Positions 1 to 6,558 are shown, counted from the stretch's first letter. The stretch is 9,566 nt of DNA from Bacillota bacterium (GCA_029778935.1 JAKPBM010000061.1:1-9566), one strand, 5' to 3'. Notes: generated from the sequence alone by a model not told the origin. Numbers and translations are program-made.

Positions 1-1
1 T

Positions 2-460
2 CTGCCCTCCAAAGTCGCCGTCTGGAACCTGCCCTGCCACATGCTCAAAGCCTGCGAGCAATCTCCCGGCGGCTGGAAGAACGCGCCGGCCATGAGCCCT
101 CCCATCGGGGAAAAGCTTTTTGCCGAAATCGAGGCCGGCTGGCAGGAATTTTTGGCCGGGTACGGCGTTTCTTATCGGGACGGGCTTTTGTTTGCCGAAA
201 AGAAGCTTCCTTCTTCCGATGCGGCGCTGTTTTGCCACCACGGGCTGGGGCTTGCGCTGTTGTCGGTGATTCTGGAAGTGCCCGCCACACTGCTTTGGCG
301 CTCTATGTGGCTCCCACCCACGTCGGTCACGACGGTGCTGTTTGAGGAAATGGACCGGTCCCAGGTCAATCTGCGCATTACGGCGCTGGGCGACACGGGG
401 CATTTACATAAGGCCGGGCTGCCTTATAATCCGGCCGGCCTGTGTTATAATAGCAGATAA
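2..460 (+). CDS. Histidine phosphatase family protein, 3' part (5' end outside window)
   Basis: The reading frame is open from base 2, so the gene enters from the left edge; 152 residues remain before the TAA. The visible part is the C-terminal half of a phosphoglycerate-mutase-like histidine phosphatase. A 'GGW..AP..SPPIGE' stretch is followed by an acidic/aromatic helix, then 'FCHHGLGLALL', whose histidine pair fits the second catalytic histidine strand. A 'WLPPTSVTTVLFEE' segment and a 'LGDTGHL' ending are also typical of the superfamily. The N-terminal RHG motif carrying the phosphorylated histidine is missing because of the edge, so catalytic competence cannot be judged. An internal ATG at 41 is not the start, since homologous-looking sequence precedes it. 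Substrate unknown. The next gene starts 39 bases downstream, but a promoter inside this gene's 3' end suggests that gene is also transcribed on its own. Confidence 0.8.
   Translation: MPSKVAVWNLPCHMLKACEQSPGGWKNAPAMSPPIGEKLFAEIEAGWQEFLAGYGVSYRDGLLFAEKKLPSSDAALFCHHGLGLALLSVILEVPATLLWRSMWLPPTSVTTVLFEEMDRSQVNLRITALGDTGHLHKAGLPYNPAGLCYNSR
403..430 (+). promoter_or_regulatory. Sigma-A type promoter for the M16 protease gene, inside the phosphatase 3' end
   Basis: TTTACA (403-408) matches the -35 consensus at five of six bases and is followed, after 16 bases, by a perfect -10 TATAAT (425-430). A second perfect TATAAT lies at 446-451, preceded by an extended -10 TG at 443-444 but with only a weak -35, so it could be a tandem start. 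Transcription would begin roughly at 437 and/or 458, leaving a 40-60 base leader before the ATG at 500. Seen by eye only. Confidence 0.55.
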
Positions 461-499
461 AGGAAATCTACAAAGCCCTTTGGGGCAAAAGGAGACTGT

Positions 500-1753
500 A
501 TGACGGTTAAAACTCTGCCCAACGGCGTGCGGCTGGCGGTTTTGCAGATGCCGGCCGTGCGAAGCGTATCATTAGGTATCTGGATCGGAAGCGGCACCCG
601 GCACGAACCGCCGGAATACAACGGCGCTTCCCACTTTATCGAGCACATGCTCTTCAAAGGCACGGCTCAGTACACCGCCGCGGACCTGGCCGACCGGATG
701 GACCTGCTCGGCGGCGAAATCAACGCCTTCACCACCAAAGAGTGTACCTGCTATTACGGCCGGGTACTGGACGAAAAACTCGGCGAAGCGGCTAATTTGC
801 TGGCGGACATGCTCTTTCACAGCACCTTTGACGAGGAAAACGTCAAGCTGGAGCGGGGCGTCATCGTCGAGGAAATCGGCATGTACGAAGACACGCCCGA
901 CGACTTGGTCGTGGAAAAGCTGCTTTTGGGCGTGTTCCGGGACACGCCGCTAGGCCGCCCCATCCTGGGCACGAAAGAGACCCTGGCCGGCATGACCGGC
1001 GCGTTTCTCAAGGACTACTGCCACAGCCACTATGTGGGCGACAACACGGTGATAGCCGTGGCGGGCAACTGCAAGGAAGAGGCCCTGGCGGAAATTGAAG
1101 CTTTGTTTTCCCGCCTGCCCGCAAGCAAAGCGCCGGACCCGGGCGTTTCCTCCTACCAAATCGCCCTGTCCACCGTGGAAAAACCCACGGAGCAAAGCCA
1201 CATCGCCCTTTGCTTCCCCGGCATCGCCATCGGCGACCCGCGGCGCTACGCCGTGCAGCTTCTTTCCAACCTGTTAGGCGGCAGCGTGTCATCGAGGCTG
1301 TTCCAGAGGGTCAGAGAGCAGCTGGGTCTCTGTTATTCCATTTACACCTTCCAAAGCTCCCACATGGACACGGGCGTGTTCGGCATATACTTGGGCACCG
1401 GCCGGGAAACGGAGCAGAAGGCCATGGTGGAAATCGGCAACGAGCTGAGAAGGCTTGTCAAAGACGGTGTCACCGACAACGAGCTGTACAGAAGCAAGGA
1501 ACAGGTGAAAACCAGCATGCTGATGGCGCTGGAATCCACCTCCTCCCGGATGAACCACATCGGCAAAGGGCTTTTGCTGCAAAACCGGGTGCTTTCGCCG
1601 GAGGAAATCGCCGCTTCCTACGACCGGGTCACCAAAGAGGACATTCAGGAGCTGGCCGAAACCTTCTTCGACATGGAAAAAGCGTCCTTGTCGCTGGTCA
1701 CGCAAAAGGGCAGCGCGGCGGCCCACCTGGACTGGCTGAAGGGGTCGTTCTAA
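500..1753 (+). CDS. M16 family zinc metalloprotease (pitrilysin / processing-peptidase type, YmxG-like)
   Basis: A 417-residue single-unit M16B-type protease, the length expected for bacterial processing-peptidase homologues. The inverted zinc motif HxxEH is intact at residues 45-49 (H45, E48, H49). The third ligand is probably E125 in 'VIVEEIGMYED', 76 residues after H49, the usual spacing. The C-terminal M16 domain shows 'LGGSVSSRLFQ' followed by 'REQLGLCYSIY', the conserved Arg/Tyr region that positions substrate. No signal peptide is visible, so it is probably cytoplasmic. The start is fixed by AAAAGGAG at 487-494, five bases before the ATG. In many Bacillota this protease lies near pnp and a polysaccharide deacetylase; here the upstream neighbour is a histidine phosphatase. 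Its physiological substrate is not known from sequence. Promoter candidates lie at 403-451 and the terminator is far downstream at 2058. Confidence 0.93.
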   Translation: MTVKTLPNGVRLAVLQMPAVRSVSLGIWIGSGTRHEPPEYNGASHFIEHMLFKGTAQYTAADLADRMDLLGGEINAFTTKECTCYYGRVLDEKLGEAANLLADMLFHSTFDEENVKLERGVIVEEIGMYEDTPDDLVVEKLLLGVFRDTPLGRPILGTKETLAGMTGAFLKDYCHSHYVGDNTVIAVAGNCKEEALAEIEALFSRLPASKAPDPGVSSYQIALSTVEKPTEQSHIALCFPGIAIGDPRRYAVQLLSNLLGGSVSSRLFQRVREQLGLCYSIYTFQSSHMDTGVFGIYLGTGRETEQKAMVEIGNELRRLVKDGVTDNELYRSKEQVKTSMLMALESTSSRMNHIGKGLLLQNRVLSPEEIAASYDRVTKEDIQELAETFFDMEKASLSLVTQKGSAAAHLDWLKGSF

Positions 1754-2057
1754 GCGGCGGTATGCCGGTTGGCGTTTTGCGTTTGGCTCCGATTTGGGTT
1801 CCGATGCGTTGCTTTCCGGCAGGATGATGGAATTTTCCGGCAGGTTGCCGAAGGGACCTGCCTTCTTCCCGGCGGAAAAGCCCCAGCAGACTACCTTTCT
1901 GCCGGTTGACCGGGGGCTGACAGGCTTGGAGAACGCCATCCTGCTTGCGGCAGGCAGCCTCCCACTATGGGAACACGGCGTTCCTTTCGTAACAGGCATG
2001 CCGCCCCGCCGGCAACCCACACCGGGAGCTAAAATCCTCCCATAAACACGGATACAG

Positions 2058-2092
2058 AAAAACCCCCGCGGAAAACCCGTCGGGGGTTTTTT
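2058..2092 (+). terminator. Rho-independent terminator, probably ending the M16 protease transcript
   Basis: An 11-bp stem pairs 2058-2068 (AAAAACCCCCG) with 2081-2091 (CGGGGGTTTTT) across a 12-base loop, and continues into a run of six T. The complementary strand also ends in a T-run, so it could work both ways. It lies about 300 bases after the protease stop codon, leaving a long 3' untranslated region. Confidence 0.85.
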
Positions 2093-2167
2093 CACATTCG
2101 GGAGCAATCGGGCAAAGCCATTGTCCCGTTTTCCGGCGTGCAAACGCCGCCCCTATGGAAAGAGGCA

Positions 2168-2195
2168 TTGAAGTATTGCGGATACTATGTAAAAT
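2168..2195 (+). promoter_or_regulatory. Promoter candidate for the GNAT acetyltransferase
   Basis: TTGAAG (2168-2173) and TAAAAT (2190-2195) are separated by 16 bases and each is close to the sigma-A consensus. The predicted start near 2202 leaves a leader of about 70 bases. An imperfect operator-like inverted repeat, AAGTAC (2197-2202) and GTACTT (2221-2226), lies right at and after the start point. This is a by-eye prediction. Confidence 0.45.
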
Positions 2196-2272
2196 GAAGT
2201 ACGTAAGCCTATGCAAACTGGTACTTGCGGGACTTAAGCGTAAACCGCGCAAAAAACATAAGGGGGATACAT

Positions 2273-2824
2273 ATGGCGCTTGCAGATTTTCTGGAAAACA
2301 AGCCCGTTCTCAAAACCGAACGGCTGACCCTTCGGCCGCTGCTTCCTTCGGATGTTCCGGCGCTGAAAGAATGGATGACGGACAAAACTATGTACACCTA
2401 CTGGGGTAAACCCGCGGGAAAAACGGATAAGAACCCGGAGCTTCTTTTTCAAAAAAGCGGAAAGCCCGCTAAAATCTTTCACTGGGGCATTGCGTGGAGT
2501 GAAACTGACAAAGTCATTGGCGAAGCGTGGATTTACCTGATTGAGAAAAACCGCATGGCCAAAATCGCTTTTCGGGTCGCCCCCGCCTGTCAGGGGCAGG
2601 GGATTGCCACGGAAGCCGTACAGGCGATTGTCAACTTCTGCTTTACCCATACGGAACTGCAGCGCATCTGGACGGACGTAGACGTCCGGAACGTGGCATC
2701 GTGGAAAGTGCTGGAAAAGTGCGGCTTTACCCGCGAAGGTTGCATCCGGCAGGGGAAAATGGTGAACACATGGTGCGATTACTATATCTACGGACTGCTG
2801 AAGTCGGATAGGGGCGTGAGGTAA
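2273..2824 (+). CDS. GNAT family N-acetyltransferase (RimJ/RimL-like)
   Basis: A 183-residue protein of the usual length for RimJ/RimL-type Gcn5-related acetyltransferases, which move an acetyl group from acetyl-CoA to an amine such as a protein N-terminus or an antibiotic. The opening 'LKTERLTLRPLLPSDVPAL' is the family's characteristic first strand and helix. 'QGQGIATEAVQAIVNFCF' is motif A, the Q/RxxGxG/A pyrophosphate-binding loop. 'DVRNVASWKVLEKCGFTREG' is motif B with the N-x-x-S-x-x-x-x-E-K-x-G-F pattern. The start at 2273 is chosen because AGGGGG at 2261-2266 lies six bases upstream. An in-frame longer start at 2225 has no ribosome binding site and adds a lysine/arginine-rich tail not typical of the family. 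The gene stands alone, with its own promoter candidate and a terminator at 3003. Substrate cannot be told from sequence. Confidence 0.9.
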   Translation: MALADFLENKPVLKTERLTLRPLLPSDVPALKEWMTDKTMYTYWGKPAGKTDKNPELLFQKSGKPAKIFHWGIAWSETDKVIGEAWIYLIEKNRMAKIAFRVAPACQGQGIATEAVQAIVNFCFTHTELQRIWTDVDVRNVASWKVLEKCGFTREGCIRQGKMVNTWCDYYIYGLLKSDRGVR

Positions 2825-3002
2825 AACCTGCTCGCAGTCGCGTTGCATAACAGCGGGGAAAACCGGGGCGGAATAGAGTATCTACCTCTTGTTGTCCCAA
2901 ACTACGTTTGCCCCAACATGCGTTTGACCGCTGTTTCGATGATTTACATCTATTGGCCGGATAGCCGCGAATGCCGCACAGCTGTTCATCCAATCGCAAA
3001 AT

Positions 3003-3034
3003 ACCGGGCTGGAGAAGCTCTCCAGCCCGGTTTT
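3003..3034 (+). terminator. Strong intrinsic terminator hairpin, possibly bidirectional
   Basis: A perfect 12-bp stem pairs CCGGGCTGGAGA (3004-3015) with TCTCCAGCCCGG (3019-3030) around a 3-base loop, followed by TTTT. On the minus strand the hairpin is followed by TATTTTG, so it may also stop transcripts coming from the glycerate kinase / tRNA-like side. It lies about 180 bases beyond the GNAT stop. Confidence 0.8.
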
Positions 3035-3200
3035 GCAAGTTAGACAGGTGCGGTATCGGCCATAGAGTTTTCTAAAGATAAGGTTTGGCAGTAAGCGGGA
3101 ATTATGAGCACATTCCCGAAAATATGCATTGGGGAAACAGGCGCGAAAAATGCCCTCTTTAGCGCAATCCACCCTACTTTGCGGCCCTTTCATGTTTCGT

Positions 3201-3281
3201 TTTCGCAGGCGGGATTCGAACCCGCCCACCGGTTTTGCCGACCTACTCCCAAGGCAGAGGAGGCCTTTCCCCGCTCCGAAA
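3201..3281 (-). other. tRNA-like element or tRNA pseudogene with a consensus T-arm
   Basis: On the minus strand a perfect T-arm is present: stem GCGGG/CCCGC (extendable to six pairs) with loop TTCGAAT, matching the TTCRANY consensus. An acceptor-like helix pairs TTTCGGAG (3281-3274) with CTGCGAAA (3208-3201), eight pairs with one G:G mismatch. A GTCGG-CAAAA-CCGGT hairpin sits where the long variable arm of a class II tRNA (Ser, Leu, Sec) would be. However, only about 11 bases are left for the D-arm. The anticodon arm is ambiguous: one fold gives a CTGCCTT loop (GCC), another a TGGGAGT loop lacking U33. No CCA is encoded. It therefore looks like a decayed or unusual tRNA rather than a normal one. 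Identity cannot be assigned. Confidence 0.35.
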
Positions 3282-3359
3282 CAGCGTACGTGAGACATGC
3301 CCGCAGAACCCGTCCACTTACCCTCGGTCAAACACCCCGGTAGGCGCCCCGCCGGCCTG

Positions 3360-4493
3360 TCAAACCGTTTCCGCCAGCCGCCATAGGCGCAGGATGTTCT
3401 CCATCACAAGGGACAAATCGTCCCCCGCCCGGTCTTTCACCTCGGCAAAGGGCCGCGCTTCCCGGTTGGTGCTGAACACGGCGGCCACACCCATTTCGTA
3501 TACCGCCGCCAAATCGCCCGCCACGTCCCCGGCCACCACGACAACCGGCACGCCAAAGGGTTTCGCCCGCCGCGCCACGCCGGATATCACCTTGCCGCCC
3601 AGAGTCTGCCCGTCCAGCCGGCCCTCGCCGGTGAACACCGCGTCGGCGCCCGCAAGATGCTTTTCAAACCCGACGGTGTCCAGCACCGTGTCGATGCCGG
3701 GGCAGAGCTTGGCCCCCAGAAATGCCAGCACGCCGGCTCCCATGCCGCCGGCCGCCCCGGCGCCGGGCACGTCCGCAACGGCAACGCCCAGCTCCCGCTC
3801 TATGACGGCCACCAGGTGGGCAAGGCCCGCGTCCAGCCTATGTACCATTTCCGCGTCGGCGCCCTTCTGCGGCGCAAACACCGCCGCCGCGCCCCGCGGC
3901 CCGCACAGAGGATTGTCAATGTCGCACATAGCGACGACTTCCACGCCGGCCAGGCGCCGTCTTGCTTCTTCCACGTCGATGCGGGCGATGTCCTTCAGGG
4001 TTTTCCCCACGGGCACAAACGCCCGCCCGGATGCGTCAAAAAACCGTACGCCCAAAGCCGCCGCTGCGCCGCAGCCTCCGTCGTTGGTGGCGCTGCCGCC
4101 CAGGCCCAGGATAATCTTCTCGGCGCCGCGTTCCAGCGCGTGGTTGATTAACTCCCCAACGCCGTACGTCGTCGTTTCCTCCGGGTTGCGCCGCGTAGCC
4201 AGCGGCAGCCCCGCCGCCGCGGCCATTTCCACCACCGCCAGCCTGCCAAAGCTGCCGTAAAAGCCGTCCACCTTCTCGCCGCAGGGCCCCGTGACGGCGC
4301 AAGTCACCTTTTGTCCTTCCGGCAGGGCGGACAAAAACGCGTCCACCGTGCCTTCGCCCCCGTCGGCCACGGGCAGGGAAACCACCTCGCAGCTCGGAAA
4401 ATACTTGCGGACAGCCGCTTCCATCCGCGCGCAGATTTCTTTCGATGACAGCGTCCCCTTAAACGAGTCGGGCACCAGCACGCATTTTTTCAT
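3360..4493 (-). CDS. glxK: Glycerate 2-kinase (GarK/GlxK family)
   Basis: A 377-residue protein of the PF02595 glycerate kinase family, which phosphorylates D-glycerate with ATP to 2-phosphoglycerate, feeding serine, glyoxylate or sugar-acid breakdown into glycolysis. Family landmarks in order are 'VPDSFKGTLSS' near the N-terminus (residues 7-17), 'PVADGGEGTVDAF' (about 42-54), 'LGLGGSATNDGGCGAAAALG' (about 130-150) and 'FTGEGRLDGQTLGGK' (about 285-300). The start at 4493 begins with the usual MKK...VPDSFKG and is preceded by GGGAGGGG seven bases upstream. An in-frame ATG at 4574 lies inside glmM and is not used. Cytoplasmic. Oddly, the glmM terminator ends only about 15 bases before the start codon, so transcription must read through it or the hairpin is part of this gene's leader. 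The symbol is by family only; garK is equally possible. Confidence 0.93.
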   Translation of the reverse strand: MKKCVLVPDSFKGTLSSKEICARMEAAVRKYFPSCEVVSLPVADGGEGTVDAFLSALPEGQKVTCAVTGPCGEKVDGFYGSFGRLAVVEMAAAAGLPLATRRNPEETTTYGVGELINHALERGAEKIILGLGGSATNDGGCGAAAALGVRFFDASGRAFVPVGKTLKDIARIDVEEARRRLAGVEVVAMCDIDNPLCGPRGAAAVFAPQKGADAEMVHRLDAGLAHLVAVIERELGVAVADVPGAGAAGGMGAGVLAFLGAKLCPGIDTVLDTVGFEKHLAGADAVFTGEGRLDGQTLGGKVISGVARRAKPFGVPVVVVAGDVAGDLAAVYEMGVAAVFSTNREARPFAEVKDRAGDDLSLVMENILRLWRLAETV

Positions 4494-4508
4494 ATTTCCG
4501 CCCCTCCC

Positions 4509-4545
4509 AAAAAAGCCGGAAGGAACCCCTCCGGCTTTTTCTTTT
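4509..4545 (-). terminator. Intrinsic terminator between glmM and glycerate kinase, possible attenuator
   Basis: A perfect 11-bp stem pairs AAAAAGCCGGA (4510-4520) with TCCGGCTTTTT (4530-4540). On the minus strand it ends in six T directly followed by the GGGAGGGG ribosome binding site of the glycerate kinase gene. It begins right after the glmM stop at 4550. With no room for a promoter between hairpin and start codon, the hairpin either sets the ratio of glmM to kinase mRNA or acts as a leader attenuator. Confidence 0.8.
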
Positions 4546-4549
4546 GTGG

Positions 4550-5908
4550 TTATTCGTCCTCGATAGTCTTGCACATATCGTCCACCAGCCGCTGTACCAT
4601 GGCCAAATCGGCCCCTTCCGCCATGACGCGGATAAGCGGCTCGGTGCCCGACGGACGGACCAGCACGCGCCCGTCGCCGTTTAACGTCTCCTCCGCCCGT
4701 TTGATGGCCGCCGTCAGTTCCGGCCGGGCCATGCGGGCTTCCTTTTCGGCATTCGGCACCGGCACGTTCCGCAGCACCTGCGGGTACGTCTGCATGACCG
4801 ACGCCAGCGCCGACAGGGGTTTTTTCGCCTTGTGCATTGCGTCTAACACCAGCGACGCCGTCAGCATGCCGTCGCCTGTGGGCAGCCAGTCGGCGGAAAT
4901 CACATGGCCCGACTGCTCGCCGCCCAGCAGCGCGCCTTTTTGCAGCATCAGGCCCAGCACTTTCCGGTCGCCGACACCGGCCACCAGCGCCTCAATCCCC
5001 GCTTCCCGGGCAAAAGCCATAAAGCCGAAGTTGGCCATGACCGTGGTGACCAGCCGCCGGGCGGGCAGCTTGTTTTCCGCCAGCCGGTCGGTGGCCAGCA
5101 CGGCCAGGATTTTGTCCCCGTCCACAAGTTCGCCTGTTTCGTCCAGGGCTAGGCAGCGGTCGCCGTCGCCGTCGAAGGCAAATCCCGCGTCAAACCCGCC
5201 CTGTTTGACCAGCGCCTGCAGGGTTTCCATATGGGTGGAGCCGCAGTTCTGGTTAATGTTCCGGCCGTCGGGCTGGTTGGAAAGCACCGTCACATTACAG
5301 CCCAGCGCTTCAAAAAAGTCTTTGGCAAAGCCGGACGTGCTTCCGTTGGCACAGTCTAAGGCAACACGAAAGCCGTATTTTCCGTTCCGCCCGCCGAGAA
5401 GGCGCTCTAGGTACATGCCCAATTTGTCCGACGCGTCCGCGACCTTTCCGAAATACCCGGGCTGGTCGCACCGGCCTTCCCCTTTGTCCAGAGAGAAGAT
5501 GATGTTTTCTAAGCGTTCCTCTTCTTCGTCGTCGAGCTTGATGCCGTTTTCGTCAAACACTTTCAGCCCGTTGTAAGGGTAGGGGTTGTGGGAAGCGGAG
5601 ATCATCACGCCGCCGCAGGCTTTCGTTTCCAGAATCATCGCCGACACGGCGGGGGTGGGCACCACGCCCAGCCGCCACACTTCCGCTCCGGCAGAGGAGA
5701 GCCCTGCCGACACGGCGGCTTCCAGCATATCCGAAGATTCCCTGGGGTCTTTGCCCACGATAAACAGGGGTTTTTCGCCCTTTTCCAAAGCCTTCGCCGC
5801 GGGCTTTGATGCCCAAACGGCCGCCCGGCCCACCAAAAGGGCGGTTTCCGCGGTCAGCTCCTGTCCCGCCAAGCCCCGGATTCCGTCCGTTCCGAACAAT
5901 TTCTTCAT
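4550..5908 (-). CDS. glmM: Phosphoglucosamine mutase GlmM
   Basis: A 452-residue cytoplasmic enzyme that converts glucosamine-6-phosphate to glucosamine-1-phosphate, the committed intermediate for UDP-GlcNAc, peptidoglycan and related polymers. It belongs to the alpha-D-phosphohexomutase family and has all four landmarks. These are 'FGTDGIRG' at the N-terminus, the phosphoserine loop 'ISASHNP' (serine near residue 106), the metal-binding 'DGDGDR' (about 246-251), and the sugar-binding 'GEQSGH' (about 332) with 'RPSGTEP' (about 419) as phosphate-binding loop. Length is normal. The start at 5908 gives the canonical MKKLFGTDG and has AAAAGGAG eight bases upstream, inside the preceding gene. The ATG overlaps that gene's TGA as ATGA, so translation is probably coupled. 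Longer in-frame starts would lie within the upstream gene. Confidence 0.97.
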   Translation of the reverse strand: MKKLFGTDGIRGLAGQELTAETALLVGRAAVWASKPAAKALEKGEKPLFIVGKDPRESSDMLEAAVSAGLSSAGAEVWRLGVVPTPAVSAMILETKACGGVMISASHNPYPYNGLKVFDENGIKLDDEEEERLENIIFSLDKGEGRCDQPGYFGKVADASDKLGMYLERLLGGRNGKYGFRVALDCANGSTSGFAKDFFEALGCNVTVLSNQPDGRNINQNCGSTHMETLQALVKQGGFDAGFAFDGDGDRCLALDETGELVDGDKILAVLATDRLAENKLPARRLVTTVMANFGFMAFAREAGIEALVAGVGDRKVLGLMLQKGALLGGEQSGHVISADWLPTGDGMLTASLVLDAMHKAKKPLSALASVMQTYPQVLRNVPVPNAEKEARMARPELTAAIKRAEETLNGDGRVLVRPSGTEPLIRVMAEGADLAMVQRLVDDMCKTIEDE

Positions 5909-6558
5909 CTGGTTGCTCCTTTTAGTCTCGCCCCCGGCGCAATTACGCCGCTTGCGTTGACCAGCGGATATACGTAGGCTCCGCGACCTAGGATAGTGCC
6001 CGGATTGCAAACGCTGTTGCAGCCGAGCTGGGCATCGTCGCCCAATATGGCGCCAAACTTGCGCAGCCCCGTGGGGAAGCGCTTTCCTTCAAAGTGCACA
6101 ACGACGTTGGCGCCGTCTAAGCGGAGGTTGGACAAAATCGCGCCGGCGCCCATGTGGGAGTTGGCGCCCAGAATCGAATCGCCGATGTAGTTGTAATGGG
6201 GCGCTTTGGCGCCGTCAAACAGAATGGCGTTTTTCATCTCGGTGGAGTTGCCCGCCACCGTGCCCTCGCCCAACAGCACCGCGCCGCGGATATAACAGCC
6301 GGGGCGAAGCTCCGAGCCGGGGCCGATGATGGCCGGGGGCAAAATCACGGCGGACGGATGGACTTTCGCCGTCTTGTGAATCCAAACACCCGGCTCCTTT
6401 TCCGCATAGTCCGAAGGCAACGTCCGGCCGAGATTCCAGATTTCCGCCTCCAGCCGCGCTAAAACTTCCCAAACGGGCTGGTTTTCCGCAAAAAACGGGG
6501 CGGACAGGCTCTTGGACAAGTCCAGAAATTTCTCCGGTGCAAATATTTCGTGCGGCAT
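5905..6558 (-). CDS. Stand-alone left-handed beta-helix acetyltransferase, GlmU C-domain-like
   Basis: A 217-residue protein with an alpha-helical N-terminus (about residues 1-55) and then hexapeptide-repeat turns forming a left-handed beta-helix (about 58-210). Similar proteins are often labelled UDP-N-acetylglucosamine pyrophosphorylase, but no uridylyltransferase (GxGTRM) domain is present. Aligned without gaps to my recollection of E. coli GlmU over 'EGxxxGNxxEMK...H', the residues R91, K109, H121 and Y124 fall exactly at the positions of R333, K351, H363 and Y366 of its acetyltransferase site. N386 corresponds to N144, while N377 corresponds to a histidine (H135). I infer acetylation of glucosamine-1-phosphate or a similar sugar phosphate, in keeping with the overlapping glmM. 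AAGGAG precedes the ATG by seven bases. A possible promoter lies near 6650. Nucleotidyl transfer is unlikely. Confidence 0.85.
   Translation of the reverse strand: MPHEIFAPEKFLDLSKSLSAPFFAENQPVWEVLARLEAEIWNLGRTLPSDYAEKEPGVWIHKTAKVHPSAVILPPAIIGPGSELRPGCYIRGAVLLGEGTVAGNSTEMKNAILFDGAKAPHYNYIGDSILGANSHMGAGAILSNLRLDGANVVVHFEGKRFPTGLRKFGAILGDDAQLGCNSVCNPGTILGRGAYVYPLVNASGVIAPGARLKGATR

Larger units (their letters stand above)
1754..2272. other. 519-base gene-free region with many inverted repeats; possible structured 3' RNA
   Basis: No convincing gene lies here. Between the protease stop and the terminator at 2058 I find an 11-base direct repeat (TTTCCGGCAGG at 1813-1823 and 1834-1844). There is a 7-bp hairpin (1839-1845 with 1856-1862). 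One possible junction is closed by 1879-1884/1913-1918 around 1886-1890/1898-1902. Another is closed by 1931-1937/1977-1983 around 1940-1944/1950-1954 and 1961-1964/1968-1971. A further hairpin pairs 2024-2028 with 2037-2041. After the terminator come a weak terminator-like hairpin (2109-2132) and a 6-bp GCAA-capped hairpin (2134-2149). A plus-strand frame starting with TTG at 1794 and ending at 2045 is open, but has no ribosome binding site. The density of helices suggests a folded RNA, but high GC content makes chance pairing common. I do not match it to a known riboswitch or RNA family. Confidence 0.3.
2825..3359. other. 535-base convergence zone without protein genes
   Basis: This lies between the ends of the GNAT gene (plus) and glycerate kinase (minus). 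It holds the terminator hairpin at 3003-3034, a 7-bp inverted repeat CGGGAAT (3096-3102) / ATTCCCG (3112-3118) with a 9-base loop, and the tRNA-like element at 3201-3281. Stretches 2825-3000 and 3035-3095 are less GC-rich than the coding sequence around them. Frames open on either strand read through the hairpin and the tRNA-like element and have no ribosome binding sites, so I do not call them genes. Confidence 0.6.

Noticed and set aside
1794..2045. Plus-strand TTG-initiated frame of 83 residues after the protease
   Set aside because: The product is moderately protein-like, but it has no ribosome binding site, starts with TTG and overlaps the inverted repeats. Kept only as part of the structured-region entry.
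1754..2058. Cobalamin or other known riboswitch
   Set aside because: Some short matches such as GGGAACACGG were tempting, but the B12 box and other core elements are absent on both strands, and the element follows rather than precedes a gene on the plus strand.
1289..2143. Minus-strand open frame (284 residues) across the protease 3' end and the hairpin-rich region
   Set aside because: Half of it is antisense to a well-supported protease and the rest reads through the terminator; no ribosome binding site.
2882..3331. Minus-strand frame of 149 residues and plus-strand frame with an 'AGFEPA' motif (3104-3343)
   Set aside because: Such 'AGxEPA' peptides arise from translating the complement of a tRNA T-arm; here they read through the tRNA-like element (and, on the minus strand, the terminator).
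3160..3360. tmRNA or selenocysteine tRNA
   Set aside because: No tag-peptide frame, no CCA end and no UCA anticodon or 6-bp D-stem could be found around the T-arm.
3235..4260. Long plus-strand open frame (341 residues) opposite glycerate kinase
   Set aside because: Low-complexity Ala/Pro/Ser/Thr/Arg product produced by the high GC of the opposite coding strand; no ribosome binding site, while the minus-strand protein has all family motifs.
4569..5576. Plus-strand open frame (335 residues) opposite glmM
   Set aside because: Ser/Pro/Arg-rich shadow of a clear GlmM; no domain recognisable.
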